This document shows, piece after piece, positions 1 through 8,207 of a stretch of 25,001 nucleotides of DNA (its first letter is position 1; each line of letters starts with the position of its first letter). This DNA comes from Treponema sp. (GTDB lineage Bacteria > Spirochaetota > Spirochaetia > Treponematales > Treponemataceae): assembly GCA_016294035.1 (NCBI GenBank), contig JAEDCT010000027.1, positions 1 to 25,001 of the forward strand, given 5' to 3'. A program made the translations under genes and the position numbers. The notes below the pieces were generated by a model, which saw nothing but the letters and a program-made list of their open reading frames with translations, was not told where the DNA came from and made no database searches.

Positions 1-47
1 TGTTGCTTTCATTTTTTATATTTCGCTATTGACAAAGGCACAACATA

Positions 48-446
48 TCAAATTGTCATTGATGTGATTAAACACACCACCCATGCCAGGTAAATTTTGG
101 TTATATTTCTTTGCCTCCTCGTCTATTGGCGCTTTTGGGATGTATTCCCCAAGTGCAGGGTCTGTGGAAATCCACATTGAATACTTAGGATCCAAATACC
201 TAGCTCCATAATAATAAAGTCCACGGCGGAACGCAAGCTACCACCGTGCTTCGTCAATTTCCTTGCCGGTGAAACGATATGGCAGGAACTCCAATCCAGT
301 GTTGCCTGTCTTTTCAACCCATGTTTCGCCATAAGGCGTGTACTCGATTCTCTGATATTCATCACCCTTGTAATCAGAGATTAAACTTGCACTTCCTAAG
401 TGGTCAGAATAAAAGAAATACTGTTTAGGGAGAGTCAGGCTTGCAT
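48..446 (-). pseudogene. Rhs repeat-associated core domain remnant
   Basis: On the minus strand this stretch translates in one frame to a recognisable Rhs/YD core C-terminus: SDHLGSASL at its start, then YTPYGE, LYYYGARYLDPKYS and STDPALGEYIP, then NLPGMGG. In intact proteins this core closes the Rhs shell just before a variable toxin tip. Here it is broken in three ways. An in-frame TAA lies directly upstream (about 449-451), so there is no shell-forming N-terminus. A TAG at 238-240 interrupts the frame inside a small palindromic insertion. Homology stops after the motif FNHINDNL, where intact proteins continue towards a YHYAGNNP-like motif, and the frame ends shortly after. It is therefore a fragment left by recombination or decay, with no expected function. 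Neighbouring DUF3791 genes are also typical of accessory toxin regions. The domain call is secure; the exact ends are estimates. Confidence 0.8.
222..248. repeat. 27-bp palindromic insertion in Rhs remnant
   Basis: CACGGCGG (222-229) and CCACCGTG (241-248) form an 8-bp inverted repeat with one mismatch around an 11-nt loop. The unit replaces about two codons of the conserved core (between the GKEIDE and GLYYYGA motifs). It keeps the reading frame but adds a TAG. It looks like a small inserted hairpin element. No second copy of the same sequence was found in the window. Confidence 0.5.
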
Positions 447-503
447 TTTAGTCTTTACGACATATTTGCTCGGAGAGTTGCGTGGAATATTATGACTAAA
501 CAG

Positions 504-716
504 TTAATGAGACAGTTCTTGCTCCAGCATTATTTCTTCTACAAGATAGGCATCACTCAAACAATGAAAGTCGCTGATGCCTTTACTCATAAGCATGTAG
601 GTATTGGACTTGTAAAAAAGCTCCATTGCTTTTTCTTCATCGATATTCGCTTTTTTTGCAAGAAGGGAAATTATGCGTGCGTACTTCATCTGCAAAAGAG
701 TTGCATCGGCAGTCAT
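504..716 (-). CDS. DUF3791 family protein (downstream copy)
   Basis: This is a 70-aa cytoplasmic protein of the DUF3791 type, recognised by the pattern LQMKYARIISLLAKKANI, then FYKSNTYMLMSKGISDFHCLSD, then a VEEI tail. The family is small, helical and of unproven function. It is commonly found in pairs flanking a DUF3990 gene (an ADP-ribosyltransferase-like fold), which suggests antitoxin or accessory roles; that role is inference. I chose the ATG at 716 because AAAAAGGAGA lies just upstream. A longer in-frame start at 758 adds MKLYHGSTLKRRAS, which looks like the first residues of DUF3990 rather than part of this protein. It is co-transcribed with the DUF3791 gene immediately upstream. Confidence 0.75.
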   Translation of the reverse strand: MTADATLLQMKYARIISLLAKKANIDEEKAMELFYKSNTYMLMSKGISDFHCLSDAYLVEEIMLEQELSH

Positions 717-758
717 GCTTGCTCTCCTTTTTAAGGTTGAACCGTGATAGAGCTTCAT
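714..758 (-). pseudogene. Residual 5' end of a DUF3990 toxin-like gene
   Basis: An ATG at 758 overlaps the stop of the upstream DUF3791 gene (ATGA) and encodes MKLYHGSTL, the characteristic opening of DUF3990 proteins (M-x-L-Y-H-G-S). Within a few codons the reading frame enters the ribosome binding site and start of the next DUF3791 gene. The rest of the roughly 150-residue DUF3990 domain is absent. The simplest reading is an internal deletion that removed nearly the whole toxin-like gene while leaving both flanking genes intact. The match is short, so confidence is moderate. Confidence 0.5.
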
Positions 759-970
759 GCAACAAGATTCCTTTCTTTAAGGATGGAAACTATTTCATCT
801 ACTATGTACTGCTTACTTTGAGTATGAAGTGCTTCATAAGAAGGGATGATATATGAATGGAGAAGGCCGGAAGAATTAAGAATCTGAAATACTTCTGAGC
901 CAGTTTTTCCAAGCTGTTTTGCAACATTTTCGATGCAGAAAACTGAGTATTCTATCTGTTTATCATTCAT
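755..970 (-). CDS. DUF3791 family protein (upstream copy)
   Basis: This 71-aa protein matches the DUF3791 pattern: an N-terminal EYSVFCIENVAKQL helix, then YIIPSYEALHTQSKQYIVDEI and a basic C-terminal tail. There is no signal peptide or membrane segment. The start at 970 is preceded by a strong ribosome binding site (AGAAGGAGGT). Its stop overlaps the next start as ATGA, so the downstream reading frame is translationally coupled. Family members are usually encoded next to DUF3990 ADP-ribosyltransferase-like genes in gut bacteria, but here that partner is reduced to its first codons. Function is unproven. Confidence 0.75.
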   Translation of the reverse strand: MNDKQIEYSVFCIENVAKQLGKTGSEVFQILNSSGLLHSYIIPSYEALHTQSKQYIVDEIVSILKERNLVA

Positions 971-1210
971 AGTGTACCTCCTTCTATATAAAATATATCA
1001 TAATTTTTGACTTTTTGCGAGTTGGTTTTGTAAAAGGTGTGAACTGACAAAAGACTCTCTTAATCCTAGGCTTCTAATAAATTATTCAACATGCGTTGCT
1101 TTGTAAGCGGTGATTGCCTGGATATTCTCATATAAAAGCCTAGAGTTTATCTATAATATATATATGTATAACCAGCAAGTTTTGCTGTTAGTTCTTTAAT
1201 ATTTTTAATG
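971..1210. other. Intergenic region with minor inverted repeats
   Basis: No gene is visible between the DUF3791 pair and the chemoreceptor terminator. CTAGGCTT (1066-1073) and AAGCCTAG (1136-1143) form an 8-bp inverted repeat about 60 nt apart. CAGCAA (1173-1178) and TTGCTG (1182-1187) form a tight hairpin followed by a T-rich stretch on the plus strand. Neither is strong enough to name. Confidence 0.4.
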
Positions 1211-1246
1211 AAAAAAGGCCACCCGAAAACTAATCAGGCGGCCTTC
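1211..1246 (-). terminator. Rho-independent terminator of the chemoreceptor gene
   Basis: On the minus strand AAGGCCGCC pairs with GGTGGCCTT and is followed by a run of T residues. It lies about 35 nt past the stop of the chemoreceptor gene. Confidence 0.9.
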
Positions 1247-1281
1247 ATAAATATCTTATTTAGATTTCAAGACAAAGTTTC

Positions 1282-3351
1282 CTAAACGCGGAAAAGCTTC
1301 AACTTAGAATCCATTACATCGATATTTTCTTTTGTGCTTGCTGCAAGATCAGATACACCCTGAGTTGCTGTGCTGATCTGCTGGGCACCTGCAGTCATTT
1401 CATCCATACTTCCAAGGATGATTGAAGAAATCTGTGAAACAGTGTCCATATCCTTTGTTACGGCAACAATATTGTCCTTAACCTGATGTGACATTTCATT
1501 TACTTCAATTGACTGGTTTCTCATGTCGCTCAATGCACTGAAAATCTGGCGAGAAGCATTTTCCTGCTCAGACATAGCATTGTCGATTTCACGAATAATT
1601 ACATCTGTTGAATCAAGGTGTGTAACAATCTGTCCGAATGCAACCTGTGAATCCTTTGAAAGGGAAACAACATCCTTGATTGAAGAAGAGATTTCCTTCA
1701 ATTCTGTATTGATATTCTTTGACTGAGCACTTGATGTTTCAGCAAGCTTACGTATTTCATTTGCAACAACAGAGAATCCTTCACCAGCCTTACCAGCATG
1801 AGCAGCTTCGATAGCGGCATTCATGGCAAGAAGGTTTGTTTCTGATGCAATCTGTGCAATGATAGTATTGGCCTGAATAAGCATCTTTGACTGTTCAGCA
1901 ATTTCATTAACCTTGCCGTCTACATTTGCAAGCTTTGTCTTTCCGTCAGAAACTGTAATGCCAAGCTCCTTGAAGCTGTCTGCCATCTTGCGAACAGATG
2001 ACGTAACAGATGAAATGTTTCCAAGCATCTGTTCAATTGCAGCAGAAGACTCTGTAATTCCTGCAGCCTGAGCTTCAACAAGATTCTCAAGATTATTAAC
2101 ATTTTCTGCTGAGCGACCAAGAATGGTAGTTGTGTTGGAAACAGCTTCAGACTGGCTTTCAGACTGCTTTCTTACACCGGCAATATTTGCCATGATCTCG
2201 GCAGTTGCACTTGCAGATTCCTGAGAGTTTGTTCCAAGATCAATACCGATTGCCGTAAGTTCCTTCTGAGCTAAATTAAGTTCAGAAACAATCTTATGGA
2301 GCATTTCAATAAAGGTATTGATTCCTGTTGAAATCTCTGCGAATTCGTCATTTCCATGAACTTCAATTCTCTGTGCGAGATCTGCATCACCAGAAGCAAG
2401 GTTATTGACTGCAGCACCAACTCTCTTCAAAGGCTTGATTACCTTGAAAATAATTACAGAAACAAGAACAGCAAAGAACAAGACAACAATAACAATCATA
2501 ACAGCAATAAGAGGCTTGAAGATTGCCGAAGAAACATGGTCAATAACATTAAGAGGCTTACCGAGCCAGAGAGTTGTAAGGAACTTTCCATCTTCTGCCT
2601 TCAACGGGAAGTAGCAAACAACATACCTGACACCATTGATTACAGCCTTACCTTCATATTTCTTTCCAGATTCTGCAGTTCTGATTGGGTTTATATCTGC
2701 AATTACAGAACCTCTCATTCCAGCAAGTGTCGTATAGGCACGCTTTTCACCGTCGAAAATTGTGAAGTCACACATTGTGTACTTCTTCATTTTTTCTGCA
2801 AATTCCTGTGAAGTGAGAGTTTCCTTTCCGAAAACTACGCCAGCAATCTTTCCTCCAATCTTGAAAGGAACAGCTCTTACAACAACAACATTCTGACCTT
2901 CTTTCACAATCTTTTCTGCAGCATCTCCTTTCAATGCCTTCTGTACTATGTCAGAGTCGTTTGAAGCATCTCCATAATTCTTTGAAGAAACCTGTCTTCC
3001 ATTCACATCAACAACTGCCAGTTCCTGGATTCCCAAATTTCGCTTTGTCAAATCAATTTCTGTATTCATGTAAGAAACAGAAAATGAACCTGAATTCTCA
3101 AACATTGATTCAAATGAATCTGCAAGTTTAGACTGGGCATTAACAAGCCCTTTTCTCTGTGCCTTGACCTCCTCAACAACAACTTCCGAATATTCATCCA
3201 AATCACCCTGGAAATATGACTCAAGACCAGATGATAAGTATCGGTAAATCAAGACAAACAAAACAACTGAAAAAGCAAGAAATCCAGCAGAAACAGCTGT
3301 AATAAGAATTGTCGACACAGAAGATAACTTACTCTTCTTCTTTTCAGGCAT
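1282..3351 (-). CDS. Methyl-accepting chemotaxis protein with periplasmic Cache-like sensor
   Basis: This 689-aa transmembrane chemoreceptor should bind a ligand in the periplasm and control CheA through CheW. Visible order: short basic N-terminus, TM1 (about 12-37), a periplasmic sensor of about 240 residues with a Cache-like pattern (VVDVNGRQVSS, later AVPFKIGGKIAGVVFGKE), TM2 (about 278-303), HAMP (about 304-356), then the long helical signalling domain. The hairpin tip is near 503-530 (ETNLLAMNAAIEAAHAGKAG, then EGFSVVANEIRKLAE). The C-terminus ends in LKLFRV, with no NWETF-type CheR/CheB tether. AGGAGG about 6 nt before the ATG fixes the start. No chemotaxis genes adjoin it, so it is an orphan receptor gene with its own promoter and terminator. 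The ligand cannot be read from sequence. Confidence 0.95.
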   Translation of the reverse strand: MPEKKKSKLSSVSTILITAVSAGFLAFSVVLFVLIYRYLSSGLESYFQGDLDEYSEVVVEEVKAQRKGLVNAQSKLADSFESMFENSGSFSVSYMNTEIDLTKRNLGIQELAVVDVNGRQVSSKNYGDASNDSDIVQKALKGDAAEKIVKEGQNVVVVRAVPFKIGGKIAGVVFGKETLTSQEFAEKMKKYTMCDFTIFDGEKRAYTTLAGMRGSVIADINPIRTAESGKKYEGKAVINGVRYVVCYFPLKAEDGKFLTTLWLGKPLNVIDHVSSAIFKPLIAVMIVIVVLFFAVLVSVIIFKVIKPLKRVGAAVNNLASGDADLAQRIEVHGNDEFAEISTGINTFIEMLHKIVSELNLAQKELTAIGIDLGTNSQESASATAEIMANIAGVRKQSESQSEAVSNTTTILGRSAENVNNLENLVEAQAAGITESSAAIEQMLGNISSVTSSVRKMADSFKELGITVSDGKTKLANVDGKVNEIAEQSKMLIQANTIIAQIASETNLLAMNAAIEAAHAGKAGEGFSVVANEIRKLAETSSAQSKNINTELKEISSSIKDVVSLSKDSQVAFGQIVTHLDSTDVIIREIDNAMSEQENASRQIFSALSDMRNQSIEVNEMSHQVKDNIVAVTKDMDTVSQISSIILGSMDEMTAGAQQISTATQGVSDLAASTKENIDVMDSKLKLFRV

Positions 3352-3400
3352 AATATCCTCCTAAAGATATCATTAAATACTATTTATTATCTCACAATAG

Positions 3401-3428
3401 ATTATAACACAGGATTCTAATATTTCAA
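3401..3428 (-). promoter_or_regulatory. Predicted sigma70-type promoter for the chemoreceptor
   Basis: Read on the minus strand, TTGAAA (3428-3423) and TATAAT (3406-3401) are 16 nt apart. The -10 lies about 50 nt upstream of the start codon and leaves room for the AGGAGG site. A flagellar-type sigma28 promoter was not evident. Confidence 0.55.
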
Positions 3429-3584
3429 AAAAAAAAATGTTAAGAATGAATGCCAGCATTAAATTCCCAAACCAAAGTGTATTGTATGGAAAAAACTTAA
3501 TTTAAGTGAACAAAAAGCCGAAAATCAAGGAAATGGAATCGTCCTTTTTTTGTTTGATGATTCAAATTTTTTTTCAGGCGGAAA

Positions 3585-5063
3585 ATGATGAAAAGAACAC
3601 GTGAAATATTAGCTCTCTGTATCGCAATATCATCCATAAATGCTCATGCCCAGAACTACATTGAGCAGCCGGCCTACGAACCTGTTTTTTATACAAACAC
3701 TTCATCAGGCTACATTCCCTACTCAGACACAGAAATAGAAAGGGAAGCTCTCATGGCTGCCGCGGCAAGTGCCCATGTTGACCCAAAGAACGCCGTCATG
3801 ACATCAACAAGCGAAGTAAACTGGACAAAAAAAACTTTCAGTTCCGACGTTTCAATGGATATTATCAAAGCCGGAATTCCGATGCCCAGCGGAAAGGGAA
3901 CTTCAGTCAACAGAATCAAGATGCAGCTTCCGGTTCTCGTAAAAGATCCGCTTCTTTCAATCTATGTAGACAATTCAAAGACTCTTGGAGATCTTGTTCT
4001 TGAAGGAACAATCACTCTTGAAAACCTGACTCATATTGTGGACAACTCAAAGCAGACTCCGGCTGTTTTTGCATCTGGAGGCAACACTCTTCTGACAAAG
4101 CATACACTTGATCTCAAGGATATTTCCACAAGCCTTGTAAAGCACCATTCACCATACACGCAGAATCAGCCTATTGAAAAAATTGCATCACGTTCATACT
4201 CAGGAATAGTTCTTGATGCAAGGGGCTCCCTTCCAATCCAGGGAGAATTCACAAATAGCAAAGTATCGCCATGCCTGTTTCCAAGAATCTGGTCTGATGA
4301 CATGAATCTTGTATACGAACGAAATATGGTAAATCCAGAAACAGCAAAGAAAAAGGGAATAGTTCACTACTCAAGCTCTGATTTTATTGAAGATTATTCT
4401 GACAGAGTCGGGAAGGATCCTCTTTGGATTACGGTAAAAAAAGTCTACGGAATCAACAGATGTGATCCAGTCATTTCACATGATGATTACCTGAGAATCA
4501 CCACAGTCAGGGAAAACCTCAATCTTCTTAGAGAAGGAAAAATCGTTATTCTCCTGGACAAGGAATCACTTGAATACACGGTACAGGTTCCAAACAAAAA
4601 CAAAAACTACTACGTTGCCTACAGGCAGATGCAGAGGTTCATTCAGGAAAACAAGGTGCCTGACGTAATTCTAAATGAATCACTTATTGGAATCCAGCTC
4701 ACAATGAACAACCTGAGATTCGTTGCAGATTCAGCGGAACTTCTCCCGGAGGAAAAGGGACGAATTGCAACCATTGCTGCATCACTTAAGGCAACTCTTG
4801 AAACAGGAGACTATACAGTTCTTGTAGAAGGACACACGGCAGATGTCAACAAGCCTAACGGTCAGATGACATTGAGTATCCAGCGTGCACAGTCAATCAT
4901 CAACGCACTTGCAAGGGAAGGCCTCAACAAGGATTTATTCACCTTCCGCGGATTCGGAGGAACAAAACCGGTTGCCGACAACAACAAGGCAGAAGGAAGA
5001 GCCTTAAACAGACGTGTTGAAATCATAATCATTCCGAAAGGAACAACCATAATGTACGAATAA
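3585..5063 (+). CDS. OmpA-family C-terminal domain protein, exported
   Basis: This is a 492-aa exported protein. Residues 1-22 form a signal peptide with a likely cut after AHA. Residues about 30-365 are a large region without recognised motifs apart from a treponemal-looking stretch (GIVLDARGSLPIQGEF, then PRIWSDDMNLVYE). Residues about 370-485 are an OmpA/MotB-type peptidoglycan-binding domain with LRFVADSAELLPEE, LVEGHTAD, LSIQRAQSIINALAREG and ALNRRVEIIII. The conserved Asp normally follows GHT directly, but here there is one extra residue (GHTAD, D420); the late Arg pair (476-477) is present. The predicted role is anchoring the outer membrane or periplasm to peptidoglycan. The start is an ATGATG pair with a weak AGGCGGA site upstream, so the second ATG is also possible. 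It converges with the next gene over a shared terminator. Confidence 0.88.
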   Translation: MMKRTREILALCIAISSINAHAQNYIEQPAYEPVFYTNTSSGYIPYSDTEIEREALMAAAASAHVDPKNAVMTSTSEVNWTKKTFSSDVSMDIIKAGIPMPSGKGTSVNRIKMQLPVLVKDPLLSIYVDNSKTLGDLVLEGTITLENLTHIVDNSKQTPAVFASGGNTLLTKHTLDLKDISTSLVKHHSPYTQNQPIEKIASRSYSGIVLDARGSLPIQGEFTNSKVSPCLFPRIWSDDMNLVYERNMVNPETAKKKGIVHYSSSDFIEDYSDRVGKDPLWITVKKVYGINRCDPVISHDDYLRITTVRENLNLLREGKIVILLDKESLEYTVQVPNKNKNYYVAYRQMQRFIQENKVPDVILNESLIGIQLTMNNLRFVADSAELLPEEKGRIATIAASLKATLETGDYTVLVEGHTADVNKPNGQMTLSIQRAQSIINALAREGLNKDLFTFRGFGGTKPVADNNKAEGRALNRRVEIIIIPKGTTIMYE

Positions 5064-5116
5064 AAAAAAAGGCATCCATGTCAGTAAATGCACTTCACCT
5101 GAATGGATGCCTTTTT
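5063..5116. terminator. Bidirectional terminator between convergent genes
   Basis: GGCATCCAT (5071-5079) pairs perfectly with ATGGATGCC (5103-5111), extended inward by TCAG/CTGA. Nine A residues on the left and five T residues on the right let it work in both directions, for the OmpA-domain gene and for the lipoprotein gene on the other strand. Confidence 0.92.
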
Positions 5117-5132
5117 CACTAATCAACTAAAA

Positions 5133-6206
5133 TCAATACAGCGTAGAAACAGAATCAACAAACCAATCCATGTTCCAGATTTCTTCATCAGTCATTATGA
5201 CCTTGTCGGGAACACGCAGAACCTTTGCTTCATCATACAAAGGTCCCTGGAACACATGAAGGCTTCCGTCTTCAATAAGCCCCTTGGCCTTCAAAACCTT
5301 TCTGTCAGTTCCACTGGCACAAATATCTGACAGGTCATCAATTCTGACAATACCCCTGCTCATTCCTTCCCAAAACTTCTGGCTTTTCCAGCTTCCTTCA
5401 ATAAGCTTATTGACTTCATCTTCCACGTAAACAGACCAGTCAAAGACAGCTGAAGTAAGACAGGATTTTGAAACACTCTTTCCAGTATGTTCATTGTATC
5501 CGATTGAATAGGCTCCGTAAATTTCAGCTTCAATCTGGGTTGCATTGGTATTCTGATGCTGAGCCAGGACATCGCATCCACTATTAAGAAGCTCGCTTGC
5601 AACCAGCGATTCCTTTTCCGGATCACTCCAGGAATTTGTCCAGTTAACATAGACCCTTGCATCCGGATTAACTGACCTGACGCCAAGAGCAAAGGCATTG
5701 ATTCCGCGGATGCACTCACTCACAGGATAGGCAGCAACATAGCCGATTCTATTCTTGGATGTTTTCATTCCCGCAACAATGCCGCATAAATATCTGGCTT
5801 CATACATTCTTCCAAAATATACCGACACGTTATCTGATGTATATGATCCGGAACAATGCTCAAACTTTACATTTGGATACTCCTTTGAAACCTGCCTGAC
5901 GCTTTCGCCATAACCATAGCTGATTGCAAAAATCATTGAGCATCCCTGGGAAATCAATTCTCTCATGGCAACTGCAGCCAGCTCATTTTCCGGAACATTT
6001 TCCACAAAAAGAGTTTCCACACCATTTCGCTCAAGCTTTATGCGGGCAAGATCATGAGACTTTGTGTATCCGTCATTTTCTATGGAACCATTGTACACAA
6101 ACCCAACCTTGATTCTTTCCCTTTTGATTCCTGACAGTCTTTCATTTGAACAGGACACATAAAACAGAGAAACAAGAGCCAGGAAAACAAGAATTATTTT
6201 TTTCAT
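5133..6206 (-). CDS. Bmp/PnrA-family substrate-binding lipoprotein
   Basis: This 357-aa lipoprotein starts with MKKIILVFLALVSLF and a lipobox ending at Cys19 (YVSC). The mature part fits the Bmp family (type I periplasmic binding fold): KVGFVYNGSIENDGYTKSHD near the start, FAISYGYGESV, then RMYEARYLCGIVAGMKT and IGYVAAYPVSECIRGINAFALG. Family members include T. pallidum PnrA/TmpC, a purine nucleoside receptor for an ABC importer. Nucleoside binding here is inference from the family. The usual ATPase and permease genes are not adjacent, so it must use a remote transporter or act as a sensor. No Shine-Dalgarno site is seen; the predicted promoter would give a leader of only about 5 nt. Confidence 0.88.
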   Translation of the reverse strand: MKKIILVFLALVSLFYVSCSNERLSGIKRERIKVGFVYNGSIENDGYTKSHDLARIKLERNGVETLFVENVPENELAAVAMRELISQGCSMIFAISYGYGESVRQVSKEYPNVKFEHCSGSYTSDNVSVYFGRMYEARYLCGIVAGMKTSKNRIGYVAAYPVSECIRGINAFALGVRSVNPDARVYVNWTNSWSDPEKESLVASELLNSGCDVLAQHQNTNATQIEAEIYGAYSIGYNEHTGKSVSKSCLTSAVFDWSVYVEDEVNKLIEGSWKSQKFWEGMSRGIVRIDDLSDICASGTDRKVLKAKGLIEDGSLHVFQGPLYDEAKVLRVPDKVIMTDEEIWNMDWFVDSVSTLY

Positions 6207-6217
6207 AATCTACATTC

Positions 6218-6246
6218 ACTATAAATTAATAAATCCAAAATGGCAA
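6218..6246 (-). promoter_or_regulatory. Predicted promoter giving a very short leader (Bmp lipoprotein)
   Basis: Minus-strand TTGCCA (6246-6241) and TATAGT (6223-6218) are separated by 17 nt. The -10 ends 11 nt before the ATG, which implies a 5' leader of about 5 nt, too short for a Shine-Dalgarno site. Confidence 0.55.
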
Positions 6247-6298
6247 CTTTATTTGCCCAGACAACGGTAAGGGACTAGGTGCAAATACCTTGTCCACA

Positions 6299-6327
6299 TT
6301 GAAATTAACCTTAGTTTATGCTACATT
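6299..6327 (+). promoter_or_regulatory. Predicted promoter for the phosphohexomutase gene
   Basis: TTGAAA (6299-6304) and TACATT (6322-6327) are separated by 17 nt. The leader would be about 45 nt and contains the AAAGGA ribosome binding site at 6366-6371. The -10 matches only four of six positions. Confidence 0.45.
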
Positions 6328-6378
6328 TTTTTAAAGATTAAGCACACAATCTAATCTTCCATAATAAAGGATTTGACT

Positions 6379-8160
6379 ATGACAGAACAGGAAATTTTGA
6401 CAGCAGCAAAACAATACATTGCTGAAGAAAAAGATGCTTCATTCCGCAAGGAAGTTGAAGACCTAGTTGCAAAGAAAAACTGGAAGGAACTTGAAGACCG
6501 ATTCTACCAGACACTTGAATTTGGTACAGGTGGACTTCGTGGTGTTATGGGAGGCGGAACAAACCGCATGAACACACTGGAAATCAACAAGGCAACTCAG
6601 GGTCTTGCAAACTATGTAATCAAGGCATTCCCTGCAAAAGCAAAGAAGGGAACTTTGAGTGCAGTCATTGCTTATGACAGCCGCAAAAACTCAGACGTAT
6701 TTGCAGAAGCAGCAGCCCGTATTTTTGCAGCAAATGGAATCAAAGCTTATCTCTTCAAATCTCTTCGTCCAACTCCTGAACTTTCATTTGCAATCCGCAA
6801 GCTCAAGGCACAGACTGGTGTTGTAGTTACAGCTTCACACAATCCACCACAGTATAATGGATACAAGGCATACTGGGACGATGGTGCTCAGGTTATTGAA
6901 CCACATGACGTTGGAATCATCAAGGAAGTTAATGCTGTTGAAGAAATCAAGACAATGAGCAAGGCAGCTGCAGTTAAGGCAGGAAAGCTTGAAATCATCA
7001 GCTCAGAAATTGACGAACAGTACTGGGCAATGATCAAGAAGGAACTCTTCCGCCCAGCACTCATCAAGAAGGAAGCAAAGAACATTAAGGTTGTTTACAC
7101 TCCACTTCATGGAACAGGTGCAATGCACGTAGAAAAAGTTCTTGGCGATCTCGGGCTCAAGGTAATTACAGTTCCAGAACAGAAGAAGCCGGATGGAGCT
7201 TTCCCAACAGTTGAAAAGCCAAACCCAGAGGAAGCACCAGCACTCAAGATGGCTGTTGAACTTGCAAAGAAGGAAAAGGCTGATGTGGTAATGGCAACTG
7301 ACCCGGATGCAGACCGCTTTGGTACAGCATTCCCGGATGAAAACGGAAACTACGTGCTTGTTTCCGGAAACCAGATGGGTGCCCTTCTTTGTGAATACAT
7401 TCTTCTTTCACGCACAGAAAAGAACAAGATGCCTGAAAATCCTGCATGTATCCGCTCTATCGTTACTTCACCATTCGTAGACGCAATCTGTAAAAAATAC
7501 AAGGTTAAGCTCATTGAATGTCTCACAGGATTCAAGTGGATCGCAGCAATCGAAGCAGCATTTGAAAAGGACAAGAGCCACAATTATGTTTTCGGTCTTG
7601 AAGAAAGCTACGGATACAAAATTGAAAAATCAGTTATGGACAAGGACGGTGTTTCAGCAGCAGCACTTTGTGCAGAAATGACTCTCTACTGGAGAAGCCA
7701 GGGAGTTTCAGTTCTTGAGCATCTTGATGACATGTACAAGAAGTATGGTTACTTCGAAGACCGATCAATCAGCAAGTATTTCCCGGGAATTGAAGGTCCA
7801 AAGATCATGGGACGCATCATGACAAAGCTTCGCACAGAAGGACTCAAGACTCTGGGTGGAAAGAAAGTTCTCAAGATCCGCGACATTGGTGAAAGCGTAG
7901 AATTTGATCCTGCAAAGTCAGACAAAAAAAAGAAGCTTAAGTTCCCTAAGAGCAACGTTCTTCAGTTCTTCCTCGAAGGTGGCACAATCATCAGCGCACG
8001 TCCATCAGGAACAGAGCCAAAGATCAAGTTCTACATCAACAGCTGCACTCCTGTTAAGTGTGGAAAGGATGAAGAACTTGCAAAGGCAAAGGCAGAAGCC
8101 GGAAAGCTCTGTGATGCAATCTCCAAGGAAATCAACAAGATTCTTGATTCAGCAAAATAA
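6379..8160 (+). CDS. pgcA: Phospho-sugar mutase (phosphoglucomutase/phosphomannomutase, PgcA-like)
   Basis: This 593-aa cytoplasmic alpha-D-phosphohexomutase interconverts hexose 1- and 6-phosphates and feeds glycogen, sugar-nucleotide and central carbon pathways. All four active-site loops are visible: the phosphoserine loop VVTASHNPPQYNG (Ser153), the metal loop ATDPDADRFG (about 306-315), the sugar loop GLEESYGY (about 406-413) and the phosphate loop ARPSGTEPKIKF (about 540-551). The N-terminal FYQTLEFGTGGLRGVMGGGT matches the long PgcA type, whose usual length is about 580 residues. The start at 6379 was chosen over an upstream in-frame TTG (6373) because AAAGGA sits 7 nt before the ATG. 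It has its own promoter and terminator, so it is monocistronic. Substrate preference between glucose and mannose forms is not decided by sequence. Confidence 0.93.
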   Translation: MTEQEILTAAKQYIAEEKDASFRKEVEDLVAKKNWKELEDRFYQTLEFGTGGLRGVMGGGTNRMNTLEINKATQGLANYVIKAFPAKAKKGTLSAVIAYDSRKNSDVFAEAAARIFAANGIKAYLFKSLRPTPELSFAIRKLKAQTGVVVTASHNPPQYNGYKAYWDDGAQVIEPHDVGIIKEVNAVEEIKTMSKAAAVKAGKLEIISSEIDEQYWAMIKKELFRPALIKKEAKNIKVVYTPLHGTGAMHVEKVLGDLGLKVITVPEQKKPDGAFPTVEKPNPEEAPALKMAVELAKKEKADVVMATDPDADRFGTAFPDENGNYVLVSGNQMGALLCEYILLSRTEKNKMPENPACIRSIVTSPFVDAICKKYKVKLIECLTGFKWIAAIEAAFEKDKSHNYVFGLEESYGYKIEKSVMDKDGVSAAALCAEMTLYWRSQGVSVLEHLDDMYKKYGYFEDRSISKYFPGIEGPKIMGRIMTKLRTEGLKTLGGKKVLKIRDIGESVEFDPAKSDKKKKLKFPKSNVLQFFLEGGTIISARPSGTEPKIKFYINSCTPVKCGKDEELAKAKAEAGKLCDAISKEINKILDSAK

Positions 8161-8207
8161 TCTGTCTGTGAATAACATTTAATCAGATTGTTCAAAGTTG
8201 AATGAAA

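Noticed and set aside
123..365. 80-aa minus-strand open frame
   Set aside because: It is a shadow. The adjacent frame carries clear Rhs core motifs over the same bases.
441..856. Plus-strand open frames over the DUF3791 pair
   Set aside because: They have no family pattern and lie antisense to two recognisable, coupled genes with good ribosome sites.
1066..1143. Possible structured RNA or riboswitch upstream of the DUF3791 genes
   Set aside because: Only an 8-bp inverted repeat with a long loop is seen. It lies downstream, not upstream, of the minus-strand chemoreceptor and matches no riboswitch pattern I recognise.
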